In this document: positions 42,036 through 50,298 of the stretch, one piece after another
How the letters are laid out: each line of letters begins with the position of its first letter
Numbering within the stretch: the stretch's first letter is position 1
NCBI GenBank assembly: GCA_036557705.1
Contig: DATBHB010000094.1
Span: forward strand, 148,800 to 212,799
DNA length: 64,000 bases
Source: VAZQ01 sp036557705
Lineage (GTDB): Bacteria > Pseudomonadota > Alphaproteobacteria > Rhizobiales > Xanthobacteraceae
Reading direction: 5' to 3'
Position numbers and translations under genes: made by a program
Notes under the pieces: generated by a model
The model's input: only the letters and a program-made list of their open reading frames with translations
What the model was told of the DNA's origin: nothing
The model's database searches: none

Positions 42036-43508
42036 ATGAGCAAGTCTCTCGATCCGGCCCAGCGGCTCGCCGCGGCCGGCGACCTGCGCTGGTGCCTCGA
42101 ACTGGCGGCCGATATTGGCGAGCTGGAAACAATCGAGGGCGCCGATCCGCACCTCGAAATGGGTGCGCTCTACGAGCTGAGCCTGCGCAAGCCGATGCCG
42201 CCGATCCTGCTGTTCCGCAAGATCAAGGGCTATCCGGAAGACTATCGCGTCGTTTGTAACGTGCGTTCTTCGCGCGTCTTCAACGAGGGCGTCGGCCTTG
42301 AGCTTGTCCAGAACTACCGCAAGCACGCCCGGGCGCACTCGGAGCCGATTGCCTCCGAGCAAGTCAATCACGGCCCGGTTTTTGAAAATGTCCTTATGGA
42401 CAATCAGGTCGATATCCTCGCGTTCCCGGCGCCGAAATGGCACGCCAATGACGGCGGCCAATATATCGGCACCGAATGCATGGTGATCGCGCAGGATCCG
42501 GACAGCGGCTGGGTGAACGCCGGGACTTATCGGGTTTCCGTCCGCGACAAGCGCACGCTCTCGATCTTCATCGAGCCCGGCAAGCACGCCGACCTGATCC
42601 GCAAAAAGTGGTGGGCGCGCGGAAAGCATTGCCCGATGGTTGTGTCGGTCGGGCAGGCGCCGGCGCTGGGCGCGGCGGCAGCTTCGACCGCCCCGAAAGA
42701 GGCTTGCGAGTTCGATATCGCCGGCGGGCGGCTCGGCCGCCCGATCAAGCTGGTGAAGGGCCGCGTCACCGGCGTGCCGTTCCCGTGCGATGCCGAGCTG
42801 GTCTACGAGGGTTTCATGCCGTCGGATGAAGAGCTCGCCGTCGAGGAGGGGCCGTTCGGCGAATGGCCGGGATATTACACGTCGAGCGGTCCCGAACCGG
42901 TGTTGCAGGTCCGCGCGATCTATCACCGCAACGATCCGATCCAGTGCGCCACTCCTCCGGCACGGCCGATCTATCCCGGCACCTATTTCGGTACCGCGGG
43001 CTCCGCTCTCTTTCGCGCTGCTGCGCTGTGGGACGATCTCGAAGCCGCCGGCGTGCCGGGCATCAAGGGCGTGTGGAAAGTGCCGGGCGGCGGTTCGCGC
43101 TTCATCAACGTCATTGCGATCGAGCAGCAGCATGCCGGTCACGCCAAGATGGCGGGCCTCGTGGCTGCGGGCTGCGGATCGAGCACCTATCTCGGCCGCA
43201 TCATCATCATCGTCGATGACGACATCGACATCACCAATCCGGCCGAGGTGATGTGGGCGGTGGCGACGCGCTGGGACCCGCGCACGGCGACCGATATCAT
43301 TGACGGCGTTTGGACCGGCTCGATCGATCCCATGCTGTTGCCGGAGCGCCGCGCCAAAGGCGACCTGACCAACAGCCGTATCATCATCTACGCGGTGCGG
43401 CCCTTCGCCTGGAAAGATAAATTCCCCAAGGTGAACGCCATCGATCCGGCCTATGCGGCCGAGGTCGAGCGAAAATGGTCGGGGAAATTGAAGTTCTTGG
43501 AGCAGTAG
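42036..43508 (+). CDS. UbiD family decarboxylase
   Basis: A 490-residue prenylated-FMN-dependent decarboxylase homologue, cytosolic. Conserved elements are NAGTYRVSVRDKRTL near 168-182 (prFMN/metal region), the acidic EEGPFGEWPGYY near 270-281 that carries the catalytic Glu pair, and VDDDIDITNPAEVMWAVATR near 390-409. ATG 42036 fits the usual UbiD N-terminus; upstream in-frame codons to 41946 are not conserved. It is an accessory copy; substrates of this class are often aromatic or unsaturated acids. No ubiX gene for the cofactor is in the window. Its TAG stop is supplied by repeat D3. Confidence 0.9.
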   Translation: MSKSLDPAQRLAAAGDLRWCLELAADIGELETIEGADPHLEMGALYELSLRKPMPPILLFRKIKGYPEDYRVVCNVRSSRVFNEGVGLELVQNYRKHARAHSEPIASEQVNHGPVFENVLMDNQVDILAFPAPKWHANDGGQYIGTECMVIAQDPDSGWVNAGTYRVSVRDKRTLSIFIEPGKHADLIRKKWWARGKHCPMVVSVGQAPALGAAAASTAPKEACEFDIAGGRLGRPIKLVKGRVTGVPFPCDAELVYEGFMPSDEELAVEEGPFGEWPGYYTSSGPEPVLQVRAIYHRNDPIQCATPPARPIYPGTYFGTAGSALFRAAALWDDLEAAGVPGIKGVWKVPGGGSRFINVIAIEQQHAGHAKMAGLVAAGCGSSTYLGRIIIIVDDDIDITNPAEVMWAVATRWDPRTATDIIDGVWTGSIDPMLLPERRAKGDLTNSRIIIYAVRPFAWKDKFPKVNAIDPAYAAEVERKWSGKLKFLEQ

Positions 43509-43663
43509 GGCGGGTTAGCGCCGCCCGTCCAATGTTGCTCCATTCGATAGGTGCAACGAAGGCGGCGCGTAACCCGCCATCTCGGCGGGCCGCGGCGGGT
43601 TACGGCGCGCGCTTGCAAGTAACGCGAGTGGAGGGCGCCGGGCGCGCGCCTAACCCGCCCTAC
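43505..43663. repeat. Intergenic palindromic element, family D copy 3
   Basis: Opens GTAGGGCGGGTTAGCGCCGCC and closes GCGCGCCTAACCCGCCCTAC, with an internal GTAACCCGCCATC/GGCGGGTTACGGCG. It separates the convergent UbiD and binding-protein genes and supplies the ubiD-like stop codon. Confidence 0.88.
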
Positions 43664-43665
43664 TA

Positions 43666-44691
43666 TTAATTCCCCACCTTCCGCGCGATTTCGCGGGCGC
43701 GCTCAAGCGCGGCCGGCGGATAATCCTTGGCGAGGAACGTTTGCAACTCGGCTCCGGGCATGGGTTCGAGGTCGAAATTCATCCGCCTGATGTCCGCAAG
43801 GAATTCAGGGTCGCTTAGCATAGCAGTGAAAGCCGCGCGCAGCTCTTCAACGCGCTCCTTTGGAACACCCGGCGGCGCCACGAAGGAGCGGCCGATTACC
43901 GAGGACGAGGCAAAAATCGCGAGCACCTGGCGATCCTCGTCCGTTTTCGCAAGATCGATCATCCGCGGCAGATCGGGAAGCCCGCGGTTCTTCTCGATCC
44001 CGGTTTGCAGCAGCAGGTTGATCTTCTTCTCGCGCAGCCAATCGGGATTTTCGGTCCGCAGCACCGGCCAGGGCAGGCTCAGCGCCTCGACCTCGCCGCG
44101 CTCCATGGCGATCTTCGCGGCCTGCGGGCTCTCGTAGCCCGTCAAGATCTTGAATTTCGTGCCGGTAAGCGCATTGAGTGCCGTCCAGTTAAGTCGCGAC
44201 GAGGATCCGCTCGCGGCCACGATAAGCTCGTGCGTGAACGCATCCTCGATCTTTTTTACTGCAGCCGTATGCCACGCAAACAGGACCGCGCTGTTGCCGA
44301 ACAGGCGCCCGATCCAGTTGAAGCGCTTGACGTCGCCGCGCAGCGTCCCGGCGCCGAGCAGCTGATCGAGAAACACCGCCTGATCGAAAATACCGATGAC
44401 CGTGCCGTCCTTGGCTGCCAAGTTGTAGAGCTGGTTTGCAGCGCGCAAACCGCCCGCGCCCGGCATGTTCTGCACGACGAAGGTCGGCTGGCCGGGGAGG
44501 TGCTTGCCCAAGTGGCGGGCGAGGAGGCGCCCATAGGTGTCGTAACCGCCGGCGGGGCTCGATCCGACAATGAGCGAGATCGTCTTGCCCTTGTAGAACG
44601 GCTCTTGGGCACTCAGGCCCACGGAGGCGAGAGCCAAAACAATCACGAACGCCGCGCCAATCCGCGTTCCAAGCATAAGTGCGATTTTCAT
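43666..44691 (-). CDS. TctC/Bug-type tripartite tricarboxylate transporter binding protein (long subtype)
   Basis: A 341-residue exported binding protein of the subtype also seen at 25404-26432. Its signal peptide spans about residues 1-28, then FYKGKTISLIVGSSPAGGYDTYGRLLARHLGKHLP and VVQNMPGAGGLRAANQLYNLAAKDGTVIG. ATG 44691 is chosen because AGGAAAG is close upstream; an in-frame ATG at 44709 touches the stop of the PQQ dehydrogenase gene. It is directly downstream of that gene on the same strand and probably cotranscribed. Ligand unknown. Confidence 0.88.
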   Translation of the reverse strand: MKIALMLGTRIGAAFVIVLALASVGLSAQEPFYKGKTISLIVGSSPAGGYDTYGRLLARHLGKHLPGQPTFVVQNMPGAGGLRAANQLYNLAAKDGTVIGIFDQAVFLDQLLGAGTLRGDVKRFNWIGRLFGNSAVLFAWHTAAVKKIEDAFTHELIVAASGSSSRLNWTALNALTGTKFKILTGYESPQAAKIAMERGEVEALSLPWPVLRTENPDWLREKKINLLLQTGIEKNRGLPDLPRMIDLAKTDEDRQVLAIFASSSVIGRSFVAPPGVPKERVEELRAAFTAMLSDPEFLADIRRMNFDLEPMPGAELQTFLAKDYPPAALERAREIARKVGN

Positions 44692-44708
44692 GCGCTTTCC
44701 TCGCGCCA

Positions 44709-46409
44709 TTACGGCACTGCGAACACAAACAGCATTGTCGCGTTGCTCTGGTTCTTCATCTCAGGCGAGTGCGCGAGCTTCGCTCGGGCAACGCCGTTGA
44801 GGCCCGACGCGATCGCGATGTACTGCATGCCGTTGACCGCGTAGGTCATCGGCGGCACCACGAAGCCGGTCCCAGTGTTGAACTTCCAGAGCTCATCGAG
44901 CGTCTGGTCGTCATAGGCAGCGACGGTGCCATCAAGGAGCGCCGTCACCACGATGCCGCCCGCGGTGGTGAGCACGCCGGAATGGTTGGGATAAGGCTCT
45001 TCCTTGCGCGCCTTCACCTCGCCGGAAACCGGATCGACTACGACCAAATCCGAAGTGATGCGGGCTTCGTTGCGATAGTTGCCGCCGGTAAATTTGCCGC
45101 GCACATGCGCAGTCAGGTCGGGAATGATGTCGGCGCAGCCTTCGTTGCCGGCGATATAGAAAAGCCTGGTCCTCTGGCTGTAGGACGGGGGCCAGAAATT
45201 GGTTCCGCCATGAACATCCGGGCAGGCATTCTTGACCACATCGGCGCCGCCGGGCCAGTCGATGGCGAAGTTCTGCACATCCTTGCGCGGATCGTAATCA
45301 ACCGGCTTCCCGGTCTTGGGGTCGAGACCCTTGGTCCACGTGACTTTCTGCGAATACTGAACGGATTTGAGGAACTGGCCGTTCAGCCGGTCCAGCATGT
45401 ACTCGAAGCCGTTGCGGTTCGCGTGAATGAGAAGCTTGCGGTCCTCGCCGTTCACCCTGCCGTCGATGATGATCTGTGGTCCCGTCGAATCGTAATCTTT
45501 GTTATCGTTGGGGGTGTGCTGGAAATACCATTGCATTTTTCCGCTCGCCGCATCGAATGCGACGGAGCTGTCGGTGAACAGATTGTCTCCCGGCCGGTAC
45601 GATGAATCGTAACGCGGCACCGGATTGCCGGTCCCCCAATAGGTGAGGTTGGTCTGTGGATCGTAAGAGCCGGTGACGTAAAGCGCGCCGCCGCCGGTCT
45701 GCCACGCATTGGCCTTGTCTTTCCAGGTCTCGCTTCCAGGCTCGCCGGGCGCCGGGACGATGAATGTCTTCCATCTCTGCTCGCCGGTCTTCGGATCAAG
45801 AGCCGCCAGCCAGTCGCGCACCCCGTTGTCGCCCCCGGACGCACCGACGAGGATCGCATCGCCAAGGGCGAGCGGCGCCGCCGAGAATTCGAGGTCGGGA
45901 TTGTCGCTGTGCTTCTTGTCCCAGACGACCTGGCCGGTTTCGGCGTCCGTTGCGATGATGCGGCCGTCGTAGCCGGTGACCGAGATGACGAGATTGCCCC
46001 ACAAGGCGACGCCACGATTGCGATCGGGCTTCTGCTGATGCGGGTCCATCTTCCAGACCACTGGCGCATGCGTGCCGGAACGCACGTCGAGCTTGTAGAC
46101 GATACCCCACACGTCCGTGAGATACATGAAACCGTTATCGACCAGAGGCGTCGCTTCGATGTACTCGTTGCCGGTCTTGCCGCCGATCGGGACCGTGAAC
46201 GCGAGTTTGAGATTTCTCGCATTCGATCGGTTGATCAAGTCGAGCGGCGAATAACGCTGCGAGCCATAGTCATGGTGATTGGTCAGCCAGTTCTGCGGCT
46301 CGGGGTTGCGCAGCCGCTCATAAGTCACGTCGGCCCCGAACGCCGCCACCGTGCTCGCCAAGAAGGCTGCACCCGAGGTTGCCAGAAAGGACTTGCAGCA
46401 TCTTTTCAT
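44709..46409 (-). CDS. PQQ-dependent dehydrogenase, methanol/ethanol family
   Basis: A 566-residue periplasmic quinoprotein with a signal peptide (MKRCCKSFLATSGAAFLASTVAAFG). It shows eight-bladed propeller W-motifs such as GYDGRIIATDAETGQVVWDKK and GASGGDNGVRDWLAALDPKTG. The region for the catalytic Asp reads DNKDYDSTG, giving D305 and D307. An Asp two residues after the catalytic one is associated with lanthanide-dependent XoxF/PedH enzymes. No adjacent Cys-Cys pair of the methanol dehydrogenase type is seen. ATG 46409 is chosen because GGAGG precedes it. No PQQ biosynthesis gene is in the window. Substrate unknown. Confidence 0.87.
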   Translation of the reverse strand: MKRCCKSFLATSGAAFLASTVAAFGADVTYERLRNPEPQNWLTNHHDYGSQRYSPLDLINRSNARNLKLAFTVPIGGKTGNEYIEATPLVDNGFMYLTDVWGIVYKLDVRSGTHAPVVWKMDPHQQKPDRNRGVALWGNLVISVTGYDGRIIATDAETGQVVWDKKHSDNPDLEFSAAPLALGDAILVGASGGDNGVRDWLAALDPKTGEQRWKTFIVPAPGEPGSETWKDKANAWQTGGGALYVTGSYDPQTNLTYWGTGNPVPRYDSSYRPGDNLFTDSSVAFDAASGKMQWYFQHTPNDNKDYDSTGPQIIIDGRVNGEDRKLLIHANRNGFEYMLDRLNGQFLKSVQYSQKVTWTKGLDPKTGKPVDYDPRKDVQNFAIDWPGGADVVKNACPDVHGGTNFWPPSYSQRTRLFYIAGNEGCADIIPDLTAHVRGKFTGGNYRNEARITSDLVVVDPVSGEVKARKEEPYPNHSGVLTTAGGIVVTALLDGTVAAYDDQTLDELWKFNTGTGFVVPPMTYAVNGMQYIAIASGLNGVARAKLAHSPEMKNQSNATMLFVFAVP

Positions 46410-46546
46410 CGGTAAAATCCTCCGGGCCAATAATGCCACGCCGGCCCCGCCCTGAAAACCGGGACGGGAGAGCACTCAGCTACCGGCCCAAGCGTGCCCG
46501 ATGCCCATGTTGACCGTATCCCGGTATGCGGTAGGATGTGGGGCTA

Positions 46547-46826
46547 ATGATTCGATCATTTGGCGATAACGCCACCAAGGCTCTTTTCACGGGATGACCG
46601 GGTGCGGCAATTCGAGGGATTCGCGCGTCGAGCCAAACGCAAACTTGAATCGCTAAATGCGGCGGGCCGGCTGGACGACTTGGCGATCCCGCGATCGAAC
46701 CGCTTGGAGAAGCTCAAGGGCGACCTGCAAGAGTTCTATTCAATCCGGATCAACGATCAGTGGCGCGTAATTTTCAAATGGATTGAGGGCCATGCGTACG
46801 AAGTTCAGGTCGTAGACTACCATTGA
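46547..46826 (+). pseudogene. higB: HigB-type toxin gene, frameshifted near the N-terminus
   Basis: A RelE/HigB-family mRNA interferase of about 92 residues in intact form. ATG 46547 opens a frame reading MIRSFGDNATKALFT, the usual HigB N-terminus, but runs into TGA at 46595. The rest (SRDDRVRQFEGFARRAKRKLE...RINDQWRVIFKW...VQVVDYH) is in another frame from about 46587 on. The shift, equal to one extra or two missing bases, lies in CTTTTCACGGG. A TTG at 46560 could start the second frame without ribosome-binding site, giving an altered N-terminus. Either the toxin is dead, expression uses frameshifting, or the base count is wrong. The HigA antitoxin gene follows. Confidence 0.75.
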
Positions 46827-46837
46827 TGGAGGAGGAT

Positions 46838-47140
46838 ATGGCGAAAGATGAATTTGCACCGGTAACGCCTGGGGAAATCCTCAAGGAGGAGTTCCTCGTT
46901 GCGTATGGTCTCTCACAAAGCCAATTGGCAAAGGCGGTTGGTATTTCGCCGAACCGGATCGCAGAAATCGTGAACAATCGCCGACGCATCACGGCTGATA
47001 CGGCGCTTCGCTTGAGCTTGTACTTCGGCAACAGTCCGGAATTCTGGGTCAATCTTCAAACTCACTACGACCTAAAAATGGCGCGGCGGAATCTCAAACC
47101 CGAAGATGCCAAGCGCATTAAGCCGCTTTGTGCCGCGTGA
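46838..47140 (+). CDS. higA: HigA-type antitoxin
   Basis: A 100-residue XRE-type DNA-binding antitoxin of the HigA family. VTPGEILKEEFLVAYGLSQSQLAKAVGISPNRIAEIVNNRRRIT forms the helix-turn-helix, followed by LRLSLYFGNSPEFWVNLQTHYDLKMA, diagnostic for HigA. GGAGGAGG lies directly before ATG 46838, 12 bases after the toxin stop; in-frame starts at 46823 and 46826 overlap it. It would bind HigB and repress the operon. It remains intact although the toxin appears frameshifted. Confidence 0.9.
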   Translation: MAKDEFAPVTPGEILKEEFLVAYGLSQSQLAKAVGISPNRIAEIVNNRRRITADTALRLSLYFGNSPEFWVNLQTHYDLKMARRNLKPEDAKRIKPLCAA

Positions 47141-47184
47141 AGTCCAAGCCGCTTCGTGCCTGGTGAAGTAGAGGGGAGGTCCCT

Positions 47185-48387
47185 ATGAAATTCGTCAGAA
47201 CTGCCATCGCCGTTGGCGCGCTGCTGCCATTTCTAATCCGGGCTGCGCCGCAACCCGCCAGCGCCGCCAATGAGCCTCTGGTGATCGCCAAAGAGGGCAA
47301 TTTCTATATCGGCGGCAGGTATGTCGAAAGCAACGGCGACATGCCGATGATCGGGCAGGGTTACGTTCAATACCAGATTCCGCAACGGCAGACGCATCCC
47401 TATCCGATCGTGCTGGTTCATGGCGGCAGCCAGACCGGCAGCGGCTGGATCACCACGCCCGACGGCCGCGACGGATGGGCAATCTATTTCCTGCGCCACG
47501 GCTACGCGGTTTACATCGTCGACCAGGTCGCGCGCGGGCGCTCGGCCTACATCGCCGACGTCTACGGCCCGTCCCGGACGCAGACTCGCGAATACGTGAT
47601 GCAGCGGTTCTCGACCAGTGAGAAATACGACCTCTGGCCGCAGGCGAAATTGCACACGCAGTGGCCCGGCAAAGCCGAACCGGGAGATCCCGCGTTCGAT
47701 GATTATTTTGCCTCCAATGTTCCATCGATGGAAAACCGCGGGCTGCAGTCGAAGATGAATGTCGACATGCTCGCGGCTCTGCTCGACCGCATCGGGCCGT
47801 CGATCGTGCTGGTCCATTCGCAATCAGGCCAATACGCTTGGCCGCTCGCGCAGGATCGGCCGGCGCTGGTCAAAGCCATTGTGGCCGCGGAGCCGACCGG
47901 ACCGCCCGTTCATGACGTGGTCGTGCCCGGGGAGCCGCGCTTCGGAATGTCCTTCGCGAATGCCGAGAGGGTCCAGGGCACCGAATTATTCCGCGATGAC
48001 CCGAGGCTCAAAAGATACGGGCCGACGGATATCCCGCTTGTCTACGATCCGCCGGTCACGCCCGAATCGCCGCTCCAGTTCGTTCAGGAGCAAAAAGCCC
48101 AGGCGCCGGATCTCGCGAAGTGCTGGCGGCAGAAGGAGCCGGCACGCAAGCTCGTCGCAGTCGGGGACCGGCCCGTTCTTTACCTGGCGTCCGAGGCGTC
48201 GTTTTATGCCCCTTACAACCACTGCACTGTCGGCTACCTGAAACAGGCCGGCGTCGATGTGTCCTTCGTCAAGCTCGCGGACATCGGCCTGCACGGAAAC
48301 GGTCATATGATGATGATGGAGAAGAACAGCGACGCGATCGCACAGGTGATCGTCGATTGGCTCGATAAGGCTGTGCCGGCACCGTAG
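47185..48387 (+). CDS. Exported alpha/beta-hydrolase
   Basis: A 400-residue protein with a signal peptide of about 28 residues (ends PASAA). The alpha/beta-hydrolase fold is visible in the oxyanion strand PIVLVHGGSQTGSGW near 76-90, the nucleophile elbow VLVHSQSGQYAW near 209-220 (serine of SQSG) and the late GLHGNGHMMMMEKN near 372-385 with the catalytic histidine. GGGGAGGT precedes ATG 47185. It is probably periplasmic and monocistronic, next to other exported proteins. Substrate unknown; ester or lactone hydrolysis is possible. Confidence 0.85.
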   Translation: MKFVRTAIAVGALLPFLIRAAPQPASAANEPLVIAKEGNFYIGGRYVESNGDMPMIGQGYVQYQIPQRQTHPYPIVLVHGGSQTGSGWITTPDGRDGWAIYFLRHGYAVYIVDQVARGRSAYIADVYGPSRTQTREYVMQRFSTSEKYDLWPQAKLHTQWPGKAEPGDPAFDDYFASNVPSMENRGLQSKMNVDMLAALLDRIGPSIVLVHSQSGQYAWPLAQDRPALVKAIVAAEPTGPPVHDVVVPGEPRFGMSFANAERVQGTELFRDDPRLKRYGPTDIPLVYDPPVTPESPLQFVQEQKAQAPDLAKCWRQKEPARKLVAVGDRPVLYLASEASFYAPYNHCTVGYLKQAGVDVSFVKLADIGLHGNGHMMMMEKNSDAIAQVIVDWLDKAVPAP

Positions 48388-48454
48388 CCAGGGTGGAGCG
48401 ACGCTCAGAGGCCGTCGCCAGGAACGAAAAGCGAGCCCGCTCATCCGGGCTACA
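48384..48454. repeat. Degenerate intergenic palindrome resembling families B/C
   Basis: GTAGCCAGGGTGGAGCG at the left and CGCTCATCCGGGCTAC at the right are imperfectly inverted. The left TAG is the stop codon of the hydrolase gene. Confidence 0.55.
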
Positions 48455-48541
48455 GCCTTGCACGCATTCTGCGTCGGCTTTAGCATTGCTCCGAAGTAAA
48501 ATGGCAAGCGTGATCAACTCCGCAAGCGCAAAGGAAAACCC

Positions 48542-50206
48542 ATGCACCTACGCAACGCGTTGCTTGCTTCCGCAATCGCCGGCGCGACATCCCTCGCCGG
48601 CGCGAGCTTCGATCCTTTATTGGCGCAAGCGGGCCTCGCTCTCGCCGGGCAGGTCAGTTCCGTTGAAGAGGGCGCCATGGAAGGTGTGGTGGTAAGCGCC
48701 AAAAAAGATGGCTCGACCATCACGATCAGCGTCGTGACCGACGCGCAGGGCCGCTTCGCGTTTCCGGCCGACCGGCTCGGGCCCGGACATTACACGCTTG
48801 GCGCACGCGCGGCAGGCTATGAGCTGCCCGGATTGAATTCCGCCGATATCGCGGCTGGGCAGGAAGCCAAGGCCGATCTCAAGCTACAAAAGGCGAAGGA
48901 CCTCTCGCAGCAACTCACCAATGCCGAATGGCTGCTGAGCATGCCGGGCACCGATGAACAGAAAAAATTCCTGCTCAATTGCACGGGGTGCCATTCCCTC
49001 CAGCGGATCGTGCGGTCAACGCACAACGCCGATGAATTCCAGCAGATATTCCGGCGAATGAGCGGGTACTATCCGGGCAGCATGCCTATCCATCCGCAGC
49101 GGCTTGCGGGCAACTTCCTCCGCGACCGCGGCCGCGGTGACGCCAGAGATACCGCCGAATGGCTCACCACAGTCAACCTGAGCCAGCAGGTGACCTGGCA
49201 ATATCCGCTCAAGACGCTGCCGCGCCTGACCGGCAAATCGACCAAGGTCATCATCACCGAGTTCGACCTGCCGGACCGCAAGATCCAGCCCCACGACGTG
49301 ATGCTCGATAAGGAGGGGAACGCCTGGTACTCCGATTTCGGCCAGATGTTCCTCGGCAAGATGGACACTAAGACGGGCAAGGTCACGCAGTATCCGATTC
49401 CGGTGGTAAAGCCCGGTTGGCCGCTCGGCACGCTCGATCTCGAAATCGACAAAGACGGCAACCCGTGGATCGGCGTGATGTATCAGAGCGCCATCGCCAA
49501 ATTCGACCGCAAGACCCAGAAGTTTACGATGTGGTCAACTCCGAAGGAGTGGGACACCGCCGGCGGTCAGCTCGGCCATCTCGCCGTGGAGGGGACCCCG
49601 ACAGACCAAAAGGTGTGGATCAAGAACTCCGACGGAACCAACATCTATCGGCTCGACCTCGCCTCCAATAAATTCGAGAATCTTGGCGCGCCCAAGGATC
49701 CACGGACCGGCAAGCGAATCGGGACCTACGGCATCCACTCGGATGCCGAGAACAACGCGTATCTCCTCGATTTCTCGGCCGGCAATATCGTCAAGATCGA
49801 CGCCAAGACCAAGCAGGAGACCGTTTATCTGACGCCGACGCCGAATTCGACGCCCCGCCGCGGGCGGGTCGATGACGAGGGCCGTCTGTGGTTTGCCGAG
49901 TTTCGCGGCATGGCGATTGCCATGCTCGATCCCGAGACCGGAAAGATCAAGGAGTGGAAGGTTCCCACTCCTTGGAGCGCGCCCTATGACGCGGAGGCCG
50001 GCCGCAATGGCGAAGCCTGGACCGGCTCGATGCTGACCGACCGGGTATCACGCCTCGACATCAAGACCGGGCAATACACGGAATACCAATTGCCGCATTC
50101 GACTAATATCCGGCGAGTGTTCATCGATGACAGAACCAAGCCCGGTGTGCTCTGGGTCGGCAACAATCACGGCGCCTCGATCGTGAAAGTCGAGCCGCTC
50201 GAATAA
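48542..50206 (+). CDS. Exported carboxypeptidase-regulatory domain / c-type-cytochrome-like / Vgb-type beta-propeller protein
   Basis: A 554-residue secreted protein with three parts. After the signal peptide (about 1-28) comes a carboxypeptidase regulatory-like domain (about 30-115: GVVVSAKKDGSTITISVVTDAQGRFAFP). Next is a short domain with a single haem c motif CTGCH (C147, C150, H151). A propeller of virginiamycin B lyase type follows (about 235-550), with repeats such as EFDLPDRKIQPHDVMLDKEGNAWYSDFGQMFLGKMD. It is probably periplasmic. Antibiotic lyase activity is not implied; the propeller may bind a ligand while the haem transfers electrons. Confidence 0.82.
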   Translation: MHLRNALLASAIAGATSLAGASFDPLLAQAGLALAGQVSSVEEGAMEGVVVSAKKDGSTITISVVTDAQGRFAFPADRLGPGHYTLGARAAGYELPGLNSADIAAGQEAKADLKLQKAKDLSQQLTNAEWLLSMPGTDEQKKFLLNCTGCHSLQRIVRSTHNADEFQQIFRRMSGYYPGSMPIHPQRLAGNFLRDRGRGDARDTAEWLTTVNLSQQVTWQYPLKTLPRLTGKSTKVIITEFDLPDRKIQPHDVMLDKEGNAWYSDFGQMFLGKMDTKTGKVTQYPIPVVKPGWPLGTLDLEIDKDGNPWIGVMYQSAIAKFDRKTQKFTMWSTPKEWDTAGGQLGHLAVEGTPTDQKVWIKNSDGTNIYRLDLASNKFENLGAPKDPRTGKRIGTYGIHSDAENNAYLLDFSAGNIVKIDAKTKQETVYLTPTPNSTPRRGRVDDEGRLWFAEFRGMAIAMLDPETGKIKEWKVPTPWSAPYDAEAGRNGEAWTGSMLTDRVSRLDIKTGQYTEYQLPHSTNIRRVFIDDRTKPGVLWVGNNHGASIVKVEPLE

Positions 50207-50298
50207 TCCGGAAGGTGGTGTTAAGACGCTTTGGCCGGCACGCAGTGAGCTGCGCTGCCGGCCAGACATTTCATGGCTATTCGACCAGGGAGAATCAG

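Noticed and set aside
48542..50206. Virginiamycin B lyase (antibiotic resistance)
   Set aside because: Only the propeller resembles Vgb; the extra domains and haem motif point to another function.
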